DNA from: Roseovarius carneus
Lineage (GTDB): Bacteria; Pseudomonadota; Alphaproteobacteria; Rhodobacterales; Rhodobacteraceae
Direction of reading: 5' to 3'
NCBI RefSeq assembly: GCF_020141465.1
Contig: NZ_JAHSPD010000001.1
Coordinates: forward strand, 1,160,374 to 1,224,373
DNA length: 64,000 nt
Below, in pieces: positions 44,361 through 53,616 of the stretch. The position numbers and the translations under genes were made by a program. The stretch's first letter is position 1, and each line of letters begins with the position of its first letter. The notes beneath the pieces were generated by a model. The model worked only from the letters and a program-made list of their open reading frames with translations. It had not been told where the DNA came from and made no database searches.

Positions 44361-46142
44361 CTACTCCCAGCAACTGACAAGCACGGTCATCCCATCGGCC
44401 CGGCCCTTAAGTTCGGCTGGGGGGATTTGGCCCGAGCCGGATGTGGCGGCGATTGTGATCCCGGCCTCGCGCAGAGCGGTGCTGACGCTGGCGGCATCGG
44501 CGACGAAGCTCACATCATCAGGCAGTTTGCGGCCATCCGTGCTGCGCGGCAGGAGCATCCCCAGAACTGCGCCGCCCGTATCAAAGACCGGCCCACCCAC
44601 ATCGCCGTCAAGGGCGGCAAGGGTCAGGCGTTTCACGTCCGGTTCGCCGTTCAGACCCTTCACATCGGCCAATTGCCCATAGGTGATGGAGGGCGCGCCT
44701 AGCACGCCGCCATAGGAATAGCCGGCCACGGCCACTTCGGTGTTGAGCCGTGCGATGTCTTCCTGAAACGCCGCGACCTGAAGCGGTGCGAGGCTCTGAG
44801 TGGGGCGCAGGATGGCGATCCCGAGGCCCTCAGCGATTGAGGCGACTTCGGCCTCATAGACCTCATCCAGCGTGATGCGCTCACAGGCCTGCACCACTTC
44901 GGTGGTGGTCACCACGGTGCCGCTGCGATCCACGTAAAAGCCCGAGCGCGAGAGCTTGGGTTTGCGAATTTCCAGCCCCGAGACCAGATCAATGCTTTGT
45001 TCCGCGTTGGAACCTGCGGCGGGGTCAAGCACGCCCTCGGTGCGTGTGAAGCTATCGAGCATCGCCGACAGGACACGGGTGCGGCGCTCTTCATCGCCTG
45101 CGGGCCATAGAAGGGTAAAGCCCTTGATCTGTCCGTTCTGGAGGCTCGCCTCGGTATGGGAAATCATCGTGGCGCTTTCGCCAACGAGGGTAAAAGTGTC
45201 GCGTCCCCGCTCGCGCGGGCCGTTGGGCGGCACGATTTCAAGGGTCTGCATGATGTCGTAGAGGCCAAAGAGCGTGTCCTCCGTCCCTTCCTGGCTGATC
45301 ATCAGCACCTTGGCGGGGATATCACCGATGCTTTCGAAATGAGCGAAGGGCGGCTCGTAGCTCTGAAAGGTGACGACGCCGGTGGGGATCAGCATCTCGA
45401 TACCCATCTGCGGATCAGAGACGGTGGCGAGGTCCATCCCCACCAGCACGGCATTGTATTGCCGGGCCAGCTCTGCGCGCTGCATCGTGGTGAGGATACC
45501 CGTGGCCTCGAAGTTGTTCTCTTCCTGCCAGCCGGACATCGCGCCGCGCGTGCCGGGGCCGAAGGCGGCATCAATGCTCCCGGTGTAAAAGCCCGCCCAG
45601 CGGAGCAGTTCTTGCAACTCTGCACGTTCCTCGCGGCTCAACTGCGCCTCGGCGGCGCGCGCCTCACGGGGGGTTTCATCGACAAATTCGGGCTCGGCTG
45701 GGGCGGCGGGCGCCACAGTCTCTGCGGGCTCAACAATAGCCACCTCGGGCGCAGTGATGGCCGCAATGGGAGCCTCTTCCTCGCGGGGCAGTGTGTCTTG
45801 GCCCACAGGCCAGATCTGGCGCTGATATTCGCTGCTGCGGGCGATGTAGCTGTCGCGCGGGATGCGCCCTTCGGCGCGCAAGGCGCGCAGGATACGGAGC
45901 GCCTCGCTTTCGGGGTAGGGGCCGAGGGCCACGCCATACCACCCACCGCCGAGAAAGAACCCGTTCACATCATTCAGCTCGGAACTGCGGCGACGCAACG
46001 CCTCGTTGATGGCGGTCAGGTTGGGTTGGGCCTCGATCTGAACCCAGACGCGGGGTTCTTGTGTGTCTTGGGCCGTTGCGGCGTCTGTCCCCATCAAAGC
46101 GACAAACAACACCGCCAGCCCCATTTTCATCAAATGATGCAC
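44361..46142 (-). CDS. Exported PG-binding protein with degenerate trypsin-like domain
   Basis: A 593-residue exported protein: signal peptide in residues ~1-24; an N-terminal SPOR-like region (~30-110, WVQIEAQPNLTAINEALRR); a Pro/Ala/Glu linker (~120-160); a peptidoglycan-binding-1-like domain (~168-230, GFYTGSIDAAFGPGTRGAM); a middle domain of unknown fold (~250-370); and a C-terminal trypsin-like domain (~395-560, SGTVVTTTEVVQA; IAILRP; LDGDVGGPVFD). The three catalytic positions are E415, G441 and V515 instead of His, Asp and Ser, so proteolysis is unlikely; a scaffolding or septal-binding role is inferred. Confidence 0.82.
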   Translation of the reverse strand: MHHLMKMGLAVLFVALMGTDAATAQDTQEPRVWVQIEAQPNLTAINEALRRRSSELNDVNGFFLGGGWYGVALGPYPESEALRILRALRAEGRIPRDSYIARSSEYQRQIWPVGQDTLPREEEAPIAAITAPEVAIVEPAETVAPAAPAEPEFVDETPREARAAEAQLSREERAELQELLRWAGFYTGSIDAAFGPGTRGAMSGWQEENNFEATGILTTMQRAELARQYNAVLVGMDLATVSDPQMGIEMLIPTGVVTFQSYEPPFAHFESIGDIPAKVLMISQEGTEDTLFGLYDIMQTLEIVPPNGPRERGRDTFTLVGESATMISHTEASLQNGQIKGFTLLWPAGDEERRTRVLSAMLDSFTRTEGVLDPAAGSNAEQSIDLVSGLEIRKPKLSRSGFYVDRSGTVVTTTEVVQACERITLDEVYEAEVASIAEGLGIAILRPTQSLAPLQVAAFQEDIARLNTEVAVAGYSYGGVLGAPSITYGQLADVKGLNGEPDVKRLTLAALDGDVGGPVFDTGGAVLGMLLPRSTDGRKLPDDVSFVADAASVSTALREAGITIAATSGSGQIPPAELKGRADGMTVLVSCWE

Positions 46143-46316
46143 AATCCCAACCCTTACTTCGCAAATTTGTTTTTCTTTCCGGGTGTTTTAGCAAATCTGA
46201 GCCTATGTGCACTTAAAATATGCGCGAGCGCCCGATTGACCCCCCATGCGCCGCGCCGTAGGTAGAAACGGCGAAATCAGGGGCCATATCCCCATCGAGA
46301 TGAGCATGGGGGCAAG

Positions 46317-47249
46317 ATGAGCGATCAAGCAGGCAAACCGCGCAGTTTTCAGGAGATTATCCTGCGGCTTCAGGCCTATTGGGCCGAGCATGGCTGCGCC
46401 GTGATGCAGCCCTACGATATGGAGGTGGGTGCCGGCACGTTTCACCCCGCGACCACCCTGCGCAGCCTTGGCAACCGGCCATGGTCGGCCGCTTACGTGC
46501 AGCCGTCGCGCCGCCCGACCGATGGGCGCTATGGCGACAGCCCGAACCGTTGGCAGCATTACTACCAGTTCCAAGTGATCATCAAACCAAGTCCGCCAGA
46601 TTTACAAGCGCTCTATCTTGGCTCGCTTGAGGCCATCGGGATCGACGCGGGCCTGCACGACATCCGCTTTGTCGAGGATGATTGGGAAAGCCCTACCCTT
46701 GGCGCATGGGGCCTTGGCTGGGAAGTGTGGTGCGACGGGATGGAAGTGTCGCAATTCACGTATTTTCAGCAGGTGGGCGGGCATGATTGTGCGCCCGTGT
46801 CGGGCGAGCTGACCTATGGGTTGGAGCGTTTGGCGATGTATGTTCTGGGCTTTGACGATGGCAATGCAATGCCGTTCAACGCGCCCGATGCGCCCATCCC
46901 GCTGACTTATGGCGATGTGTTCCGCGAGGCGGAGGCGCAATATGCGCGGTGGAATTTCGACGTGGCCGATACGGACATCTTGCTCCAGCATTTTATTGAT
47001 GCCGAGGCGGAGTGCGCCCGCATCCTTGAGCAGCCCGCCGATGACCCCAAGACAGGCCGCCGCATCCTGATGGCGCAGCCCGCCTATGATCAATGCATCA
47101 AGGCCAGCCACATCTTCAACCTGCTCGATGCGCGCGGCGTGATCTCCGTTACCGAGCGACAGGCCTATATTGGCCGGGTGCGGACCCTCGCCAAGGCCTG
47201 CGCGGATGCCTTCGTGCAGACCAAAGCTGGCGGTTGGGAGGCGGCATAA
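46317..47249 (+). CDS. glyQ: Glycyl-tRNA synthetase alpha subunit
   Basis: Catalytic alpha subunit of the bacterial alpha2beta2 glycyl-tRNA synthetase. The 310-residue protein shows the class II core: [55 protein letters not shown], and [18 protein letters not shown]. The DUF6446 gene starts inside its stop (TAATG), followed by glyS. Confidence 0.97.
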   Translation: MSDQAGKPRSFQEIILRLQAYWAEHGCAVMQPYDMEVGAGTFHPATTLRSLGNRPWSAAYVQPSRRPTDGRYGDSPNRWQHYYQFQVIIKPSPPDLQALYLGSLEAIGIDAGLHDIRFVEDDWESPTLGAWGLGWEVWCDGMEVSQFTYFQQVGGHDCAPVSGELTYGLERLAMYVLGFDDGNAMPFNAPDAPIPLTYGDVFREAEAQYARWNFDVADTDILLQHFIDAEAECARILEQPADDPKTGRRILMAQPAYDQCIKASHIFNLLDARGVISVTERQAYIGRVRTLAKACADAFVQTKAGGWEAA

Positions 47250-47770
47250 TGGGAAAGTTTCTCGTTGTTCTCTTGCTTGTCTGCTGCGCCGTGGCGGGCG
47301 TGTCGATGTATTACCTTCAGGTCTATGCCTTCTACGAGGAGGTGCCTGAAACCGGCGACGATGTGCGTTTGACTGCGATTGTCTCAGGCACCCCGGAGGG
47401 GCTGCCTTATGACCGGTTCGAGGCCATCGATTCAGAAAGCTCCCCCATCCGCTACCGCGCTTGCTTTACAACCGAGATCGGGTTTGAGCAGCTCAGCGAG
47501 ACCTACGTGATCATGGACAATCCGGTGCCGCGCGTGGCGCCGAAATGGTTCGAGTGTTTTAACGCCGAAGAGGTGGGCGGCGCGCTCGAAAACGGTGCGG
47601 CGCTGGCCTTCATGGGCGAGGAAAACGTGCAATACGGCATCGACCGGATCGTGGCCATTCACGAGGATGGACGCGGCTGGGTCTGGCACGAAATTAACGC
47701 CTGTGGCGAGGTTGTCTTTGACGGCGGCTTCGCGCCCGAGGGCTGCCCCCCACCGCCGCAAGGAAATTGA
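47249..47770 (+). CDS. DUF6446-like small membrane-anchored protein
   Basis: A 173-residue protein with one N-terminal TM helix (about residues 4-24) and a soluble periplasmic domain (EEVPETGDDVRLTAIV; SSPIRYRACFTTEIGF; VPRVAPKWFECFNAE) containing four cysteines (RACF, FECF, NACG, EGCP). I recall this family, DUF6446, inserted between glyQ and glyS in Rhodobacteraceae. The start overlaps the glyQ stop by one base, and glyS begins 1 bp after its stop. Function unknown; the conserved linkage suggests simple co-transcription. Confidence 0.78.
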   Translation: MGKFLVVLLLVCCAVAGVSMYYLQVYAFYEEVPETGDDVRLTAIVSGTPEGLPYDRFEAIDSESSPIRYRACFTTEIGFEQLSETYVIMDNPVPRVAPKWFECFNAEEVGGALENGAALAFMGEENVQYGIDRIVAIHEDGRGWVWHEINACGEVVFDGGFAPEGCPPPPQGN

Positions 47771-47771
47771 T

Positions 47772-50102
47772 ATGCCCGACCTTCTGATCGAACTTTTCTC
47801 TGAGGAAATTCCCGCCCGGATGCAGGCCCGCGCCGCCGAAGATCTGCGCGCGCGGATGACCGACGGGCTGGTCGAGGCCGGGCTGACCTATGCGGGGGCT
47901 GCGGCCTTCGCCACGCCCCGGCGTCTGACGCTGACGGTGCAAGGCCTTCTGGCCGAGAGCCCCACTCTGCGCGAAGAGCGCAAAGGCCCGCGCGCCGACG
48001 CGCCTGAGAAGGCCATTGAGGGGTTCTTGCGCGGCGCGGGCGTGTCGCGCGATGATCTTGAGCTGCGCGATGAGAAAAAGGGGCAGGTCTATTACGCCAC
48101 GATCACCAGGCCCGGACGCCCCGCAGAGGCCATCGTGGCCGAGGTTCTCGACAGCACGATCCGCAATTTCCCCTGGCCCAAATCCATGCGCTGGGGCAGT
48201 GGCAGCCTGCGATGGGTGCGGCCCTTGCACCGGATCCTGTGCATCCTGACCGACGATGCGGGCGAGACGATGGTCGTGCCGCTCGATGTGGACGGGATCA
48301 CGGCGAGCAACGTGACCGAGGGGCACCGTTTCATGGCACCCGGCGCGCTGAAAGTCTCGTCCTTTGATCAATACGCGTCCACCCTCAAAGGGCATTTTGT
48401 GATGCTCGACCCTGCGGAGCGGGCCGAGGCGATCTGGCAGGATGCCACCAATCAGGCCTTCGCGGCGGGGATGGAGGTGGTCGAGGACCGCGCCCTTCTG
48501 ACCGAGGTGGCCGGGCTGGTGGAATGGCCCGTGGTCTTGATGGGCGCGATTGATGCGCAGTTTCTCGACCTGCCGCCGGAGGTGTTGCAAACCTCCATGA
48601 AGGAGCATCAGAAGTTCTTCTCCGTGCGCAACCCCAAGACGGGCCGCATCGAGCGCTTCATCACCGTGGCCAACCGCGAGACGGCAGATGGTGGTGCAAC
48701 GATCCTTGCGGGCAATAGCCGCGTGTTGTCCGCGCGCCTCGCCGATGGGGCGTTCTTTTGGCAAAACGACCTGCGCGAGGCGAAGGCGGGCGGGGCCGCA
48801 TGGCTGAAAGCACTGGAGGCCGTGACGTTTCACAACAAGCTCGGGTCTCAGGCCGAGCGGGTGGCGCGGATCGCGGCGCTGGCCGGTGAGATTGCGCCCG
48901 CCGTTGGCGCGGATGCGGATCTGGCCGCGCAGGCGGCGCGCTGGGCCAAGGCCGATTTGCCGTCCGAGATGGTCTACGAATTCCCCGAATTGCAGGGCCT
49001 CATGGGCCGCTACTATGCCGAGGCCGCCGGGATGCCTGCGGAGGTCGGGGCGGCGGCGCAGGAGCATTACTCGCCCTTGGGCCCCTCCGACGACGTGCCC
49101 ACCGCGCCGGTGTCGGTCGCCGTGGCGCTGGCCGACAAGCTGGACCTGTTGACCGGGTTCTGGGCGATTGATGAGAAGCCTACAGGGTCGAAGGACCCGT
49201 TTGCTTTGCGGCGGGCGGCGCTGGGGGTTATTCGGTTGGTGGTCGAGAATGGGGTGAGGGTTTGCTTGGTTAAGGCCATTTCCGATGCGGTGGTCGAAGT
49301 TTACTGCACGCCGATCTTTTTCCATTATCTCTATTACTGCGAAAGCGGAGAGCCGGGTTGGAAGAGCCCTTGGGTTTACGATTCAGATGATGAGACCGCT
49401 TCGGAAGACAACCCTCCAAGAGAAATTTTGCAGGACGCCGCAGCCTACCGAGATGCGGTTCGCCACGGTCAGTTGGCCTACATGGTAGATGTTGATTTTA
49501 GCAAGATTGATTTGGATGGCACCGAAGCTGAAGATCAGCCAGAAATTCAGAAAATTGACCCTTGTCGGGATATCTCTAATAACCTCCTCACCTTCTTCCA
49601 CGACCGCCTCAAGGTCTATCTCAAGGACCAAGGCGTCCGCCACGACATCATCGACGCCTGCACCGCGATGCCGGGCAATGATGATCTGGCCTTGCTGGTG
49701 AAACGTGCCACCGCGCTCAGCGATTTTCTGAAGACCGAGGATGGCGAGAACCTGCTTCAAGGCTTCAAACGGGCCAACAACATTCTGTCTCAGGCCGAGG
49801 AGAAGGACGGGGTCGAGTATTCCTACGGTGCGGACGTGAAATTTGCCGAGACCGATGAGGAACGCGCGCTTTTCAAAGCGCTCGACGAAGGCGAGCCCAA
49901 GATCAAGGCCACCCTCGTGGAGGAAGATTTCGCCGCCGCCATGACCGCTATGGCCGCCCTGCGCGCGCCGATTGATGCGTTTTTCAACGCGGTGCAGGTC
50001 AATACCGACAGTCAGATCGTGCGCCGCAACCGTCTGAACCTCCTGAGCCGCATCCGCACCATTTGTCTTGAGGCCGCTGATCTGACCCGCATTGAGGGCT
50101 GA
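47772..50102 (+). CDS. glyS: Glycyl-tRNA synthetase beta subunit with internal insertion
   Basis: Beta subunit needed for tRNA-Gly recognition, 776 residues versus ~690 in E. coli. The N-terminal start MPDLLIELFSEEIPARMQ, LKEHQKFFSV-type core (MKEHQKFFSVRN), SRVLSARLADG, and KDPFALRRAALGVIRL identify it, with an anticodon-binding C-terminus (YLKDQGVRHDIIDAC). An extra block of about 85 residues (~516-604) interrupts the helical region after KDPFALRRAALG and is encoded by AT-richer DNA (about 49300-49585). ATG at 47772 directly follows the DUF6446 stop. Confidence 0.95.
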   Translation: MPDLLIELFSEEIPARMQARAAEDLRARMTDGLVEAGLTYAGAAAFATPRRLTLTVQGLLAESPTLREERKGPRADAPEKAIEGFLRGAGVSRDDLELRDEKKGQVYYATITRPGRPAEAIVAEVLDSTIRNFPWPKSMRWGSGSLRWVRPLHRILCILTDDAGETMVVPLDVDGITASNVTEGHRFMAPGALKVSSFDQYASTLKGHFVMLDPAERAEAIWQDATNQAFAAGMEVVEDRALLTEVAGLVEWPVVLMGAIDAQFLDLPPEVLQTSMKEHQKFFSVRNPKTGRIERFITVANRETADGGATILAGNSRVLSARLADGAFFWQNDLREAKAGGAAWLKALEAVTFHNKLGSQAERVARIAALAGEIAPAVGADADLAAQAARWAKADLPSEMVYEFPELQGLMGRYYAEAAGMPAEVGAAAQEHYSPLGPSDDVPTAPVSVAVALADKLDLLTGFWAIDEKPTGSKDPFALRRAALGVIRLVVENGVRVCLVKAISDAVVEVYCTPIFFHYLYYCESGEPGWKSPWVYDSDDETASEDNPPREILQDAAAYRDAVRHGQLAYMVDVDFSKIDLDGTEAEDQPEIQKIDPCRDISNNLLTFFHDRLKVYLKDQGVRHDIIDACTAMPGNDDLALLVKRATALSDFLKTEDGENLLQGFKRANNILSQAEEKDGVEYSYGADVKFAETDEERALFKALDEGEPKIKATLVEEDFAAAMTAMAALRAPIDAFFNAVQVNTDSQIVRRNRLNLLSRIRTICLEAADLTRIEG

Positions 50103-50112
50103 GTGCGGCCGA

Positions 50113-50131
50113 AAGGTGTAAATCACACCTT
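50113..50131 (+). promoter_or_regulatory. Small palindrome between glyS and ppdK
   Basis: AAGGTGT/ACACCTT forms a 7-bp perfect stem with a 5-nt loop 10 bp after the glyS stop; a TTACAC follows that also complements the GTGTAA inside it. It may be a weak terminator or an operator for ppdK. Confidence 0.3.
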
Positions 50132-50186
50132 ACACTTGCCTTGTCAGCTACCCTGCGTATTGTGCACCAAAGCAAAAGGTGCCGCA

Positions 50187-52730
50187 GTGCAGCAAATTGA
50201 CCAACAGATCACTTTGATCACCCCCGACGCGTCGATCAAGGCGCAGACCCACGGGGGGCGTGCGAAGTGCCTTCAGCGCCTTGTGCGGCTGGACCTGCCC
50301 GTGCCGCGCACGGTCGCGCTGTCCTTTGGGGCGGTGCATGGAATCGCGGCGGGCGACATGCCGGATATGGCTGCCCTTCTGGCTGAGCTTGATGGCGCGC
50401 ATCTCTTTTGTGTGCGGCCCTCGTCAGAGGACCCCGATTGGGGTGGGCCGCGTGCGGTCCTGAATATCGGGATGAATGATCATGTGCGCGCGGCATTGGG
50501 CGCGCGGATCGGCGAAGAGGCGGCAGCGCAGCTTTATCTGCGCTTCGTGCAATCCTATGCGGTCCATGTGGCGCGGCTGGACCCCGATATGCTGGATGAT
50601 GTGTCTGACGACCCAGAGCGGGGTCTGGCCGAGGCGCTGGCCGCTTTTGCCGAGGAAACCGAAGAGCCCTTCCCCCAGGATCCGGCGGTGCAATTGGCCG
50701 AGGTGCTGCGCTCCATGGCGCGGGCATGGGAAGGCACCACCGCACGGCTCTTGCGGCAGGCCAAGGGCGCGCCTGCAGATGCGGGCTTGGGCCTCGTGGT
50801 GCAGGAAATGGCGATCGGTCTGGGCAAGGGCGAATGTGGCTCGGGCGTGATGCAACTGGTCAACAGCCAGAACGGCGCGCGCCAGATCACCGGGCGCTAT
50901 CTCAGCCAGAGCCAGGGGCGCGATGCGCTGACCTCCGGGTCCGGCGCCCTCTATCTGGAACGAGACGCGCGTGGGGCCTCTCTGGAAGAGCTCGCGCCAG
51001 AGGCGTTTGCCCAGCTCAAGGCGCATCTGGCGCTGATGCGCACGCAGCTGCGCGAGGAAATGCAGGCGGAATTCACGCTGGAAAACGGTCAACTCCACAT
51101 CCTTGATGGGGTGCGGGTCACGCGCACGGCACGCGCGGCGGTGAGCATTGCCGTGGCGCTTGCCGAAGAGGGGATCATCCCGCGCGAGGAGGCCCTTTTG
51201 CGGATCGAGCCACGCGCGCTCAATGAATTGCTTCACCGCCGGGTCGATCCGGATGCGCCCCGTGATATTCTCGCGCGCGGGATGGCGGCGAGCCCTGGTG
51301 CTGCCACGGGTAAGATCGTGTTCAACTCCGAGGCCGCACAAGCGGCGGACGCGCGCGGCGAGGCTTGCATCCTCGTGCGGCGCGAAACGGGGTCCGAGGA
51401 TATTCGCGGGATGCACGCGGCGGTTGCTGTTCTGACCGAGCGTGGCGGCATGACCAGCCATGCGGCGGTGATCGGTCGCGGGATCGGCCTGCCCTGTGTG
51501 GTAGGGGCCTCGTCAATGCGGTTTCAGATGAGCAAACGGCAGCTGACCGCGCCCGATGGGCGTGTCCTCAAGGAGGGTGACGAGATCACCGTCGACGGGA
51601 CCAATGGCACCGTTCTGATGGGGCAGGCGGCCCTTCTGGACGCCGGGCATGACGAAAGCTTTCTCGTGCTGATGGATTGGGCGGATGAGATGCGCGATAT
51701 TAATGTCCGCGCCAATGCCGACACGCCCACCGATGCGATGGTCGCGCGCAATTTCAAGGCCCAAGGGATCGGCCTGTGCCGCACCGAGCATATGTTCTTC
51801 GAGGAGGGGCGCCTCACGGTGATGCGCGAGATGATCTTCGCCAGCACGCCCAAAGACCGGGCCGCGGCGCTTGAGCGGCTCTTGCCCATGCAGCGCGCCG
51901 ATTTCGCCGATCTCTTCCGTATCATGCAGGGGCAGCCTGTGTGCATCCGCCTGCTTGACCCGCCATTGCACGAGTTTCTGCCGACCGACCGCGCGGGGCA
52001 CCGGGAGCTTGCCGAGGCGCTTGACCTTCCGCTCAGCGTGGTCACGCGCCGCGTCGAGGCGCTGGGCGAGTATAACCCGATGCTGGGGATGCGCGGTGTG
52101 CGCCTCGGGATCACGGTCCCTGAAATTTACGACATGCAGACCCGCGCGATCTTTTTGGCCACGCTCGATGTGCTCGATGATGGCACGTCGATCATTCCCG
52201 AGATCATGATCCCGCTCGTGTCCGCCCGCCGCGAGGTGGAGCTGGTGAAAGCCCGCATTGACGCCGTGGCCTCTGCCGTGCGCACCGAGACGGGCCGCAA
52301 GTTCAACTACCGCCTTGGCGTGATGGTCGAGACACCCCGCGCCGCCCTGCGCGCCGCCGAGATCGCGCCGCTGGTCTCCTTCCTCAGCTTTGGCACCAAT
52401 GACCTCACCCAGATGACCTATGGTCTGAGCCGGGATGATGCAGGGCGGTTCATGTCGGAATATGTCCAACAGGGCGTCTATCCCGAAGATCCGTTCCACA
52501 CGCTTGATATCGATGGGGTGGGTGAGCTTTTGACCATCGGGGCCGAGCGCGGGCGCGCGGCGGGGGGCGGGGATCTGACCCTGTCGATCTGTGGTGAACA
52601 TGGCGGAAACCCCGAATCGATTGCCTTCTGCCGAGCGGCAGGATTCGACTATGTGTCGTGTTCGCCCTTCCGTGTTCCTGTGGCGCGACTAGCTGCCGCA
52701 CAATTGGCGATCCGGGACAAGATCGGCTAA
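50187..52730 (+). CDS. ppdK: Pyruvate, phosphate dikinase
   Basis: Interconverts pyruvate, ATP and phosphate with PEP, AMP and pyrophosphate. The 847-residue protein has an ATP-grasp-like N-terminal domain (SEDPDWGGPRAVLNIGMND), a central phosphohistidine domain with H425 in GGMTSHAAVIG, and the C-terminal TIM barrel (CRTEHMFF, SFGTNDLTQMTYGLSRDD, SICGEHGGNP with the catalytic Cys). The usual PPDK segment PGMMDT is replaced by WGGPRA, so the N-terminal domain is divergent. A GTG at 50187 is preferred; the frame stays open upstream to 50103 without better conservation. Follows glyS. Confidence 0.88.
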   Translation: MQQIDQQITLITPDASIKAQTHGGRAKCLQRLVRLDLPVPRTVALSFGAVHGIAAGDMPDMAALLAELDGAHLFCVRPSSEDPDWGGPRAVLNIGMNDHVRAALGARIGEEAAAQLYLRFVQSYAVHVARLDPDMLDDVSDDPERGLAEALAAFAEETEEPFPQDPAVQLAEVLRSMARAWEGTTARLLRQAKGAPADAGLGLVVQEMAIGLGKGECGSGVMQLVNSQNGARQITGRYLSQSQGRDALTSGSGALYLERDARGASLEELAPEAFAQLKAHLALMRTQLREEMQAEFTLENGQLHILDGVRVTRTARAAVSIAVALAEEGIIPREEALLRIEPRALNELLHRRVDPDAPRDILARGMAASPGAATGKIVFNSEAAQAADARGEACILVRRETGSEDIRGMHAAVAVLTERGGMTSHAAVIGRGIGLPCVVGASSMRFQMSKRQLTAPDGRVLKEGDEITVDGTNGTVLMGQAALLDAGHDESFLVLMDWADEMRDINVRANADTPTDAMVARNFKAQGIGLCRTEHMFFEEGRLTVMREMIFASTPKDRAAALERLLPMQRADFADLFRIMQGQPVCIRLLDPPLHEFLPTDRAGHRELAEALDLPLSVVTRRVEALGEYNPMLGMRGVRLGITVPEIYDMQTRAIFLATLDVLDDGTSIIPEIMIPLVSARREVELVKARIDAVASAVRTETGRKFNYRLGVMVETPRAALRAAEIAPLVSFLSFGTNDLTQMTYGLSRDDAGRFMSEYVQQGVYPEDPFHTLDIDGVGELLTIGAERGRAAGGGDLTLSICGEHGGNPESIAFCRAAGFDYVSCSPFRVPVARLAAAQLAIRDKIG

Positions 52731-52899
52731 TTCAAGCCATCCCTCCTACAGGATGAAGTGTCCGTTCAGTGCGTGCTTGGCCTGTTTCCGCCTGCAAGGC
52801 TGCGCAAAACGGGGCCTAGACTCGACCATTCACTTAAAATTGGCTAGACGCCCGGGATGTTGAGGCAGGGATTGCCCTGCGCAGACAAAGGACGATGTG

Positions 52900-53523
52900 A
52901 TGTTTGGACGGTTGACGATTGCGATTTTGGCGGGGCTTGTTGTCCTTGGCGGTGGGTCCGCCATGGCCGAGACGCCGATGAAAAAGCTACTTGGCGAGGA
53001 AAAACGCGCCTTGGGCGCGATGAACGCGGGTCAGGTGGCGAGCTACCTCAACGAGCCGGTGCGCAAGATTGGCTATTCGCGCGACTGGATTGATGCGCAG
53101 CAAACGGCCAAGGGCGGCCCCGAGTGGCGCTGCCTTGCCGAGGCGCTCTATTTCGAGGCGCGCGGTGAGAGTGTGAAGGGCCAGTTTGCCGTGGCTGAGG
53201 TTATTTTGAATCGGGTCGATCATGCGGATTTCCCGGATAGCGTTTGTAGCGTGATCAATCAGGGCACGGGCCGCAAATATGGCTGCCAGTTCACCTATAC
53301 CTGTGACGGACATGCCGAAGTCATCTCCGAGCCACGCGCGTTCGAGCGTGTGGGCAAGGTGGCCCAGCTTATGGTGCGCGGCGCGGATCGCCCGCTGACG
53401 CAAGGTGCCACGCATTACCACACGCGGGCGGTCAACCCGCGCTGGTCGCGCACCTATCCGCGCGTGGCGTCAATCGGCTTTCACCATTTCTACAAACGTC
53501 CGACCCGCGTTTCGTCTAACTGA
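52900..53523 (+). CDS. Cell wall hydrolase of the SleB family
   Basis: A 207-residue exported protein with a signal peptide (~1-24). The Hydrolase_2/SleB domain is recognised by RCLAEALYFEARGESVKGQF, VAEVILNRVDHADFPDSVC and GCQFTYTCDGHAE (each in parts), where the Glu in YFEARGE is the probable catalytic residue. Expected to act on peptidoglycan (N-acetylmuramyl or transglycosylase type) outside the cytoplasm. ATG at 52900 is directly preceded by an in-frame GTG that could also serve. Confidence 0.88.
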   Translation: MFGRLTIAILAGLVVLGGGSAMAETPMKKLLGEEKRALGAMNAGQVASYLNEPVRKIGYSRDWIDAQQTAKGGPEWRCLAEALYFEARGESVKGQFAVAEVILNRVDHADFPDSVCSVINQGTGRKYGCQFTYTCDGHAEVISEPRAFERVGKVAQLMVRGADRPLTQGATHYHTRAVNPRWSRTYPRVASIGFHHFYKRPTRVSSN

Positions 53524-53616
53524 CATTCAGAGGTTTGTACCGCGCGCGTGGCCATGCTAAGCCCGCGCCGAACGGGGCTTTGAGACGCCCCCGACCGGCA
53601 AGGCGGAGACGCGCGC

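Noticed and set aside
47694..49325. 543-codon antisense frame over glyS
   Set aside because: Shadow of glyS; no recognisable domain.
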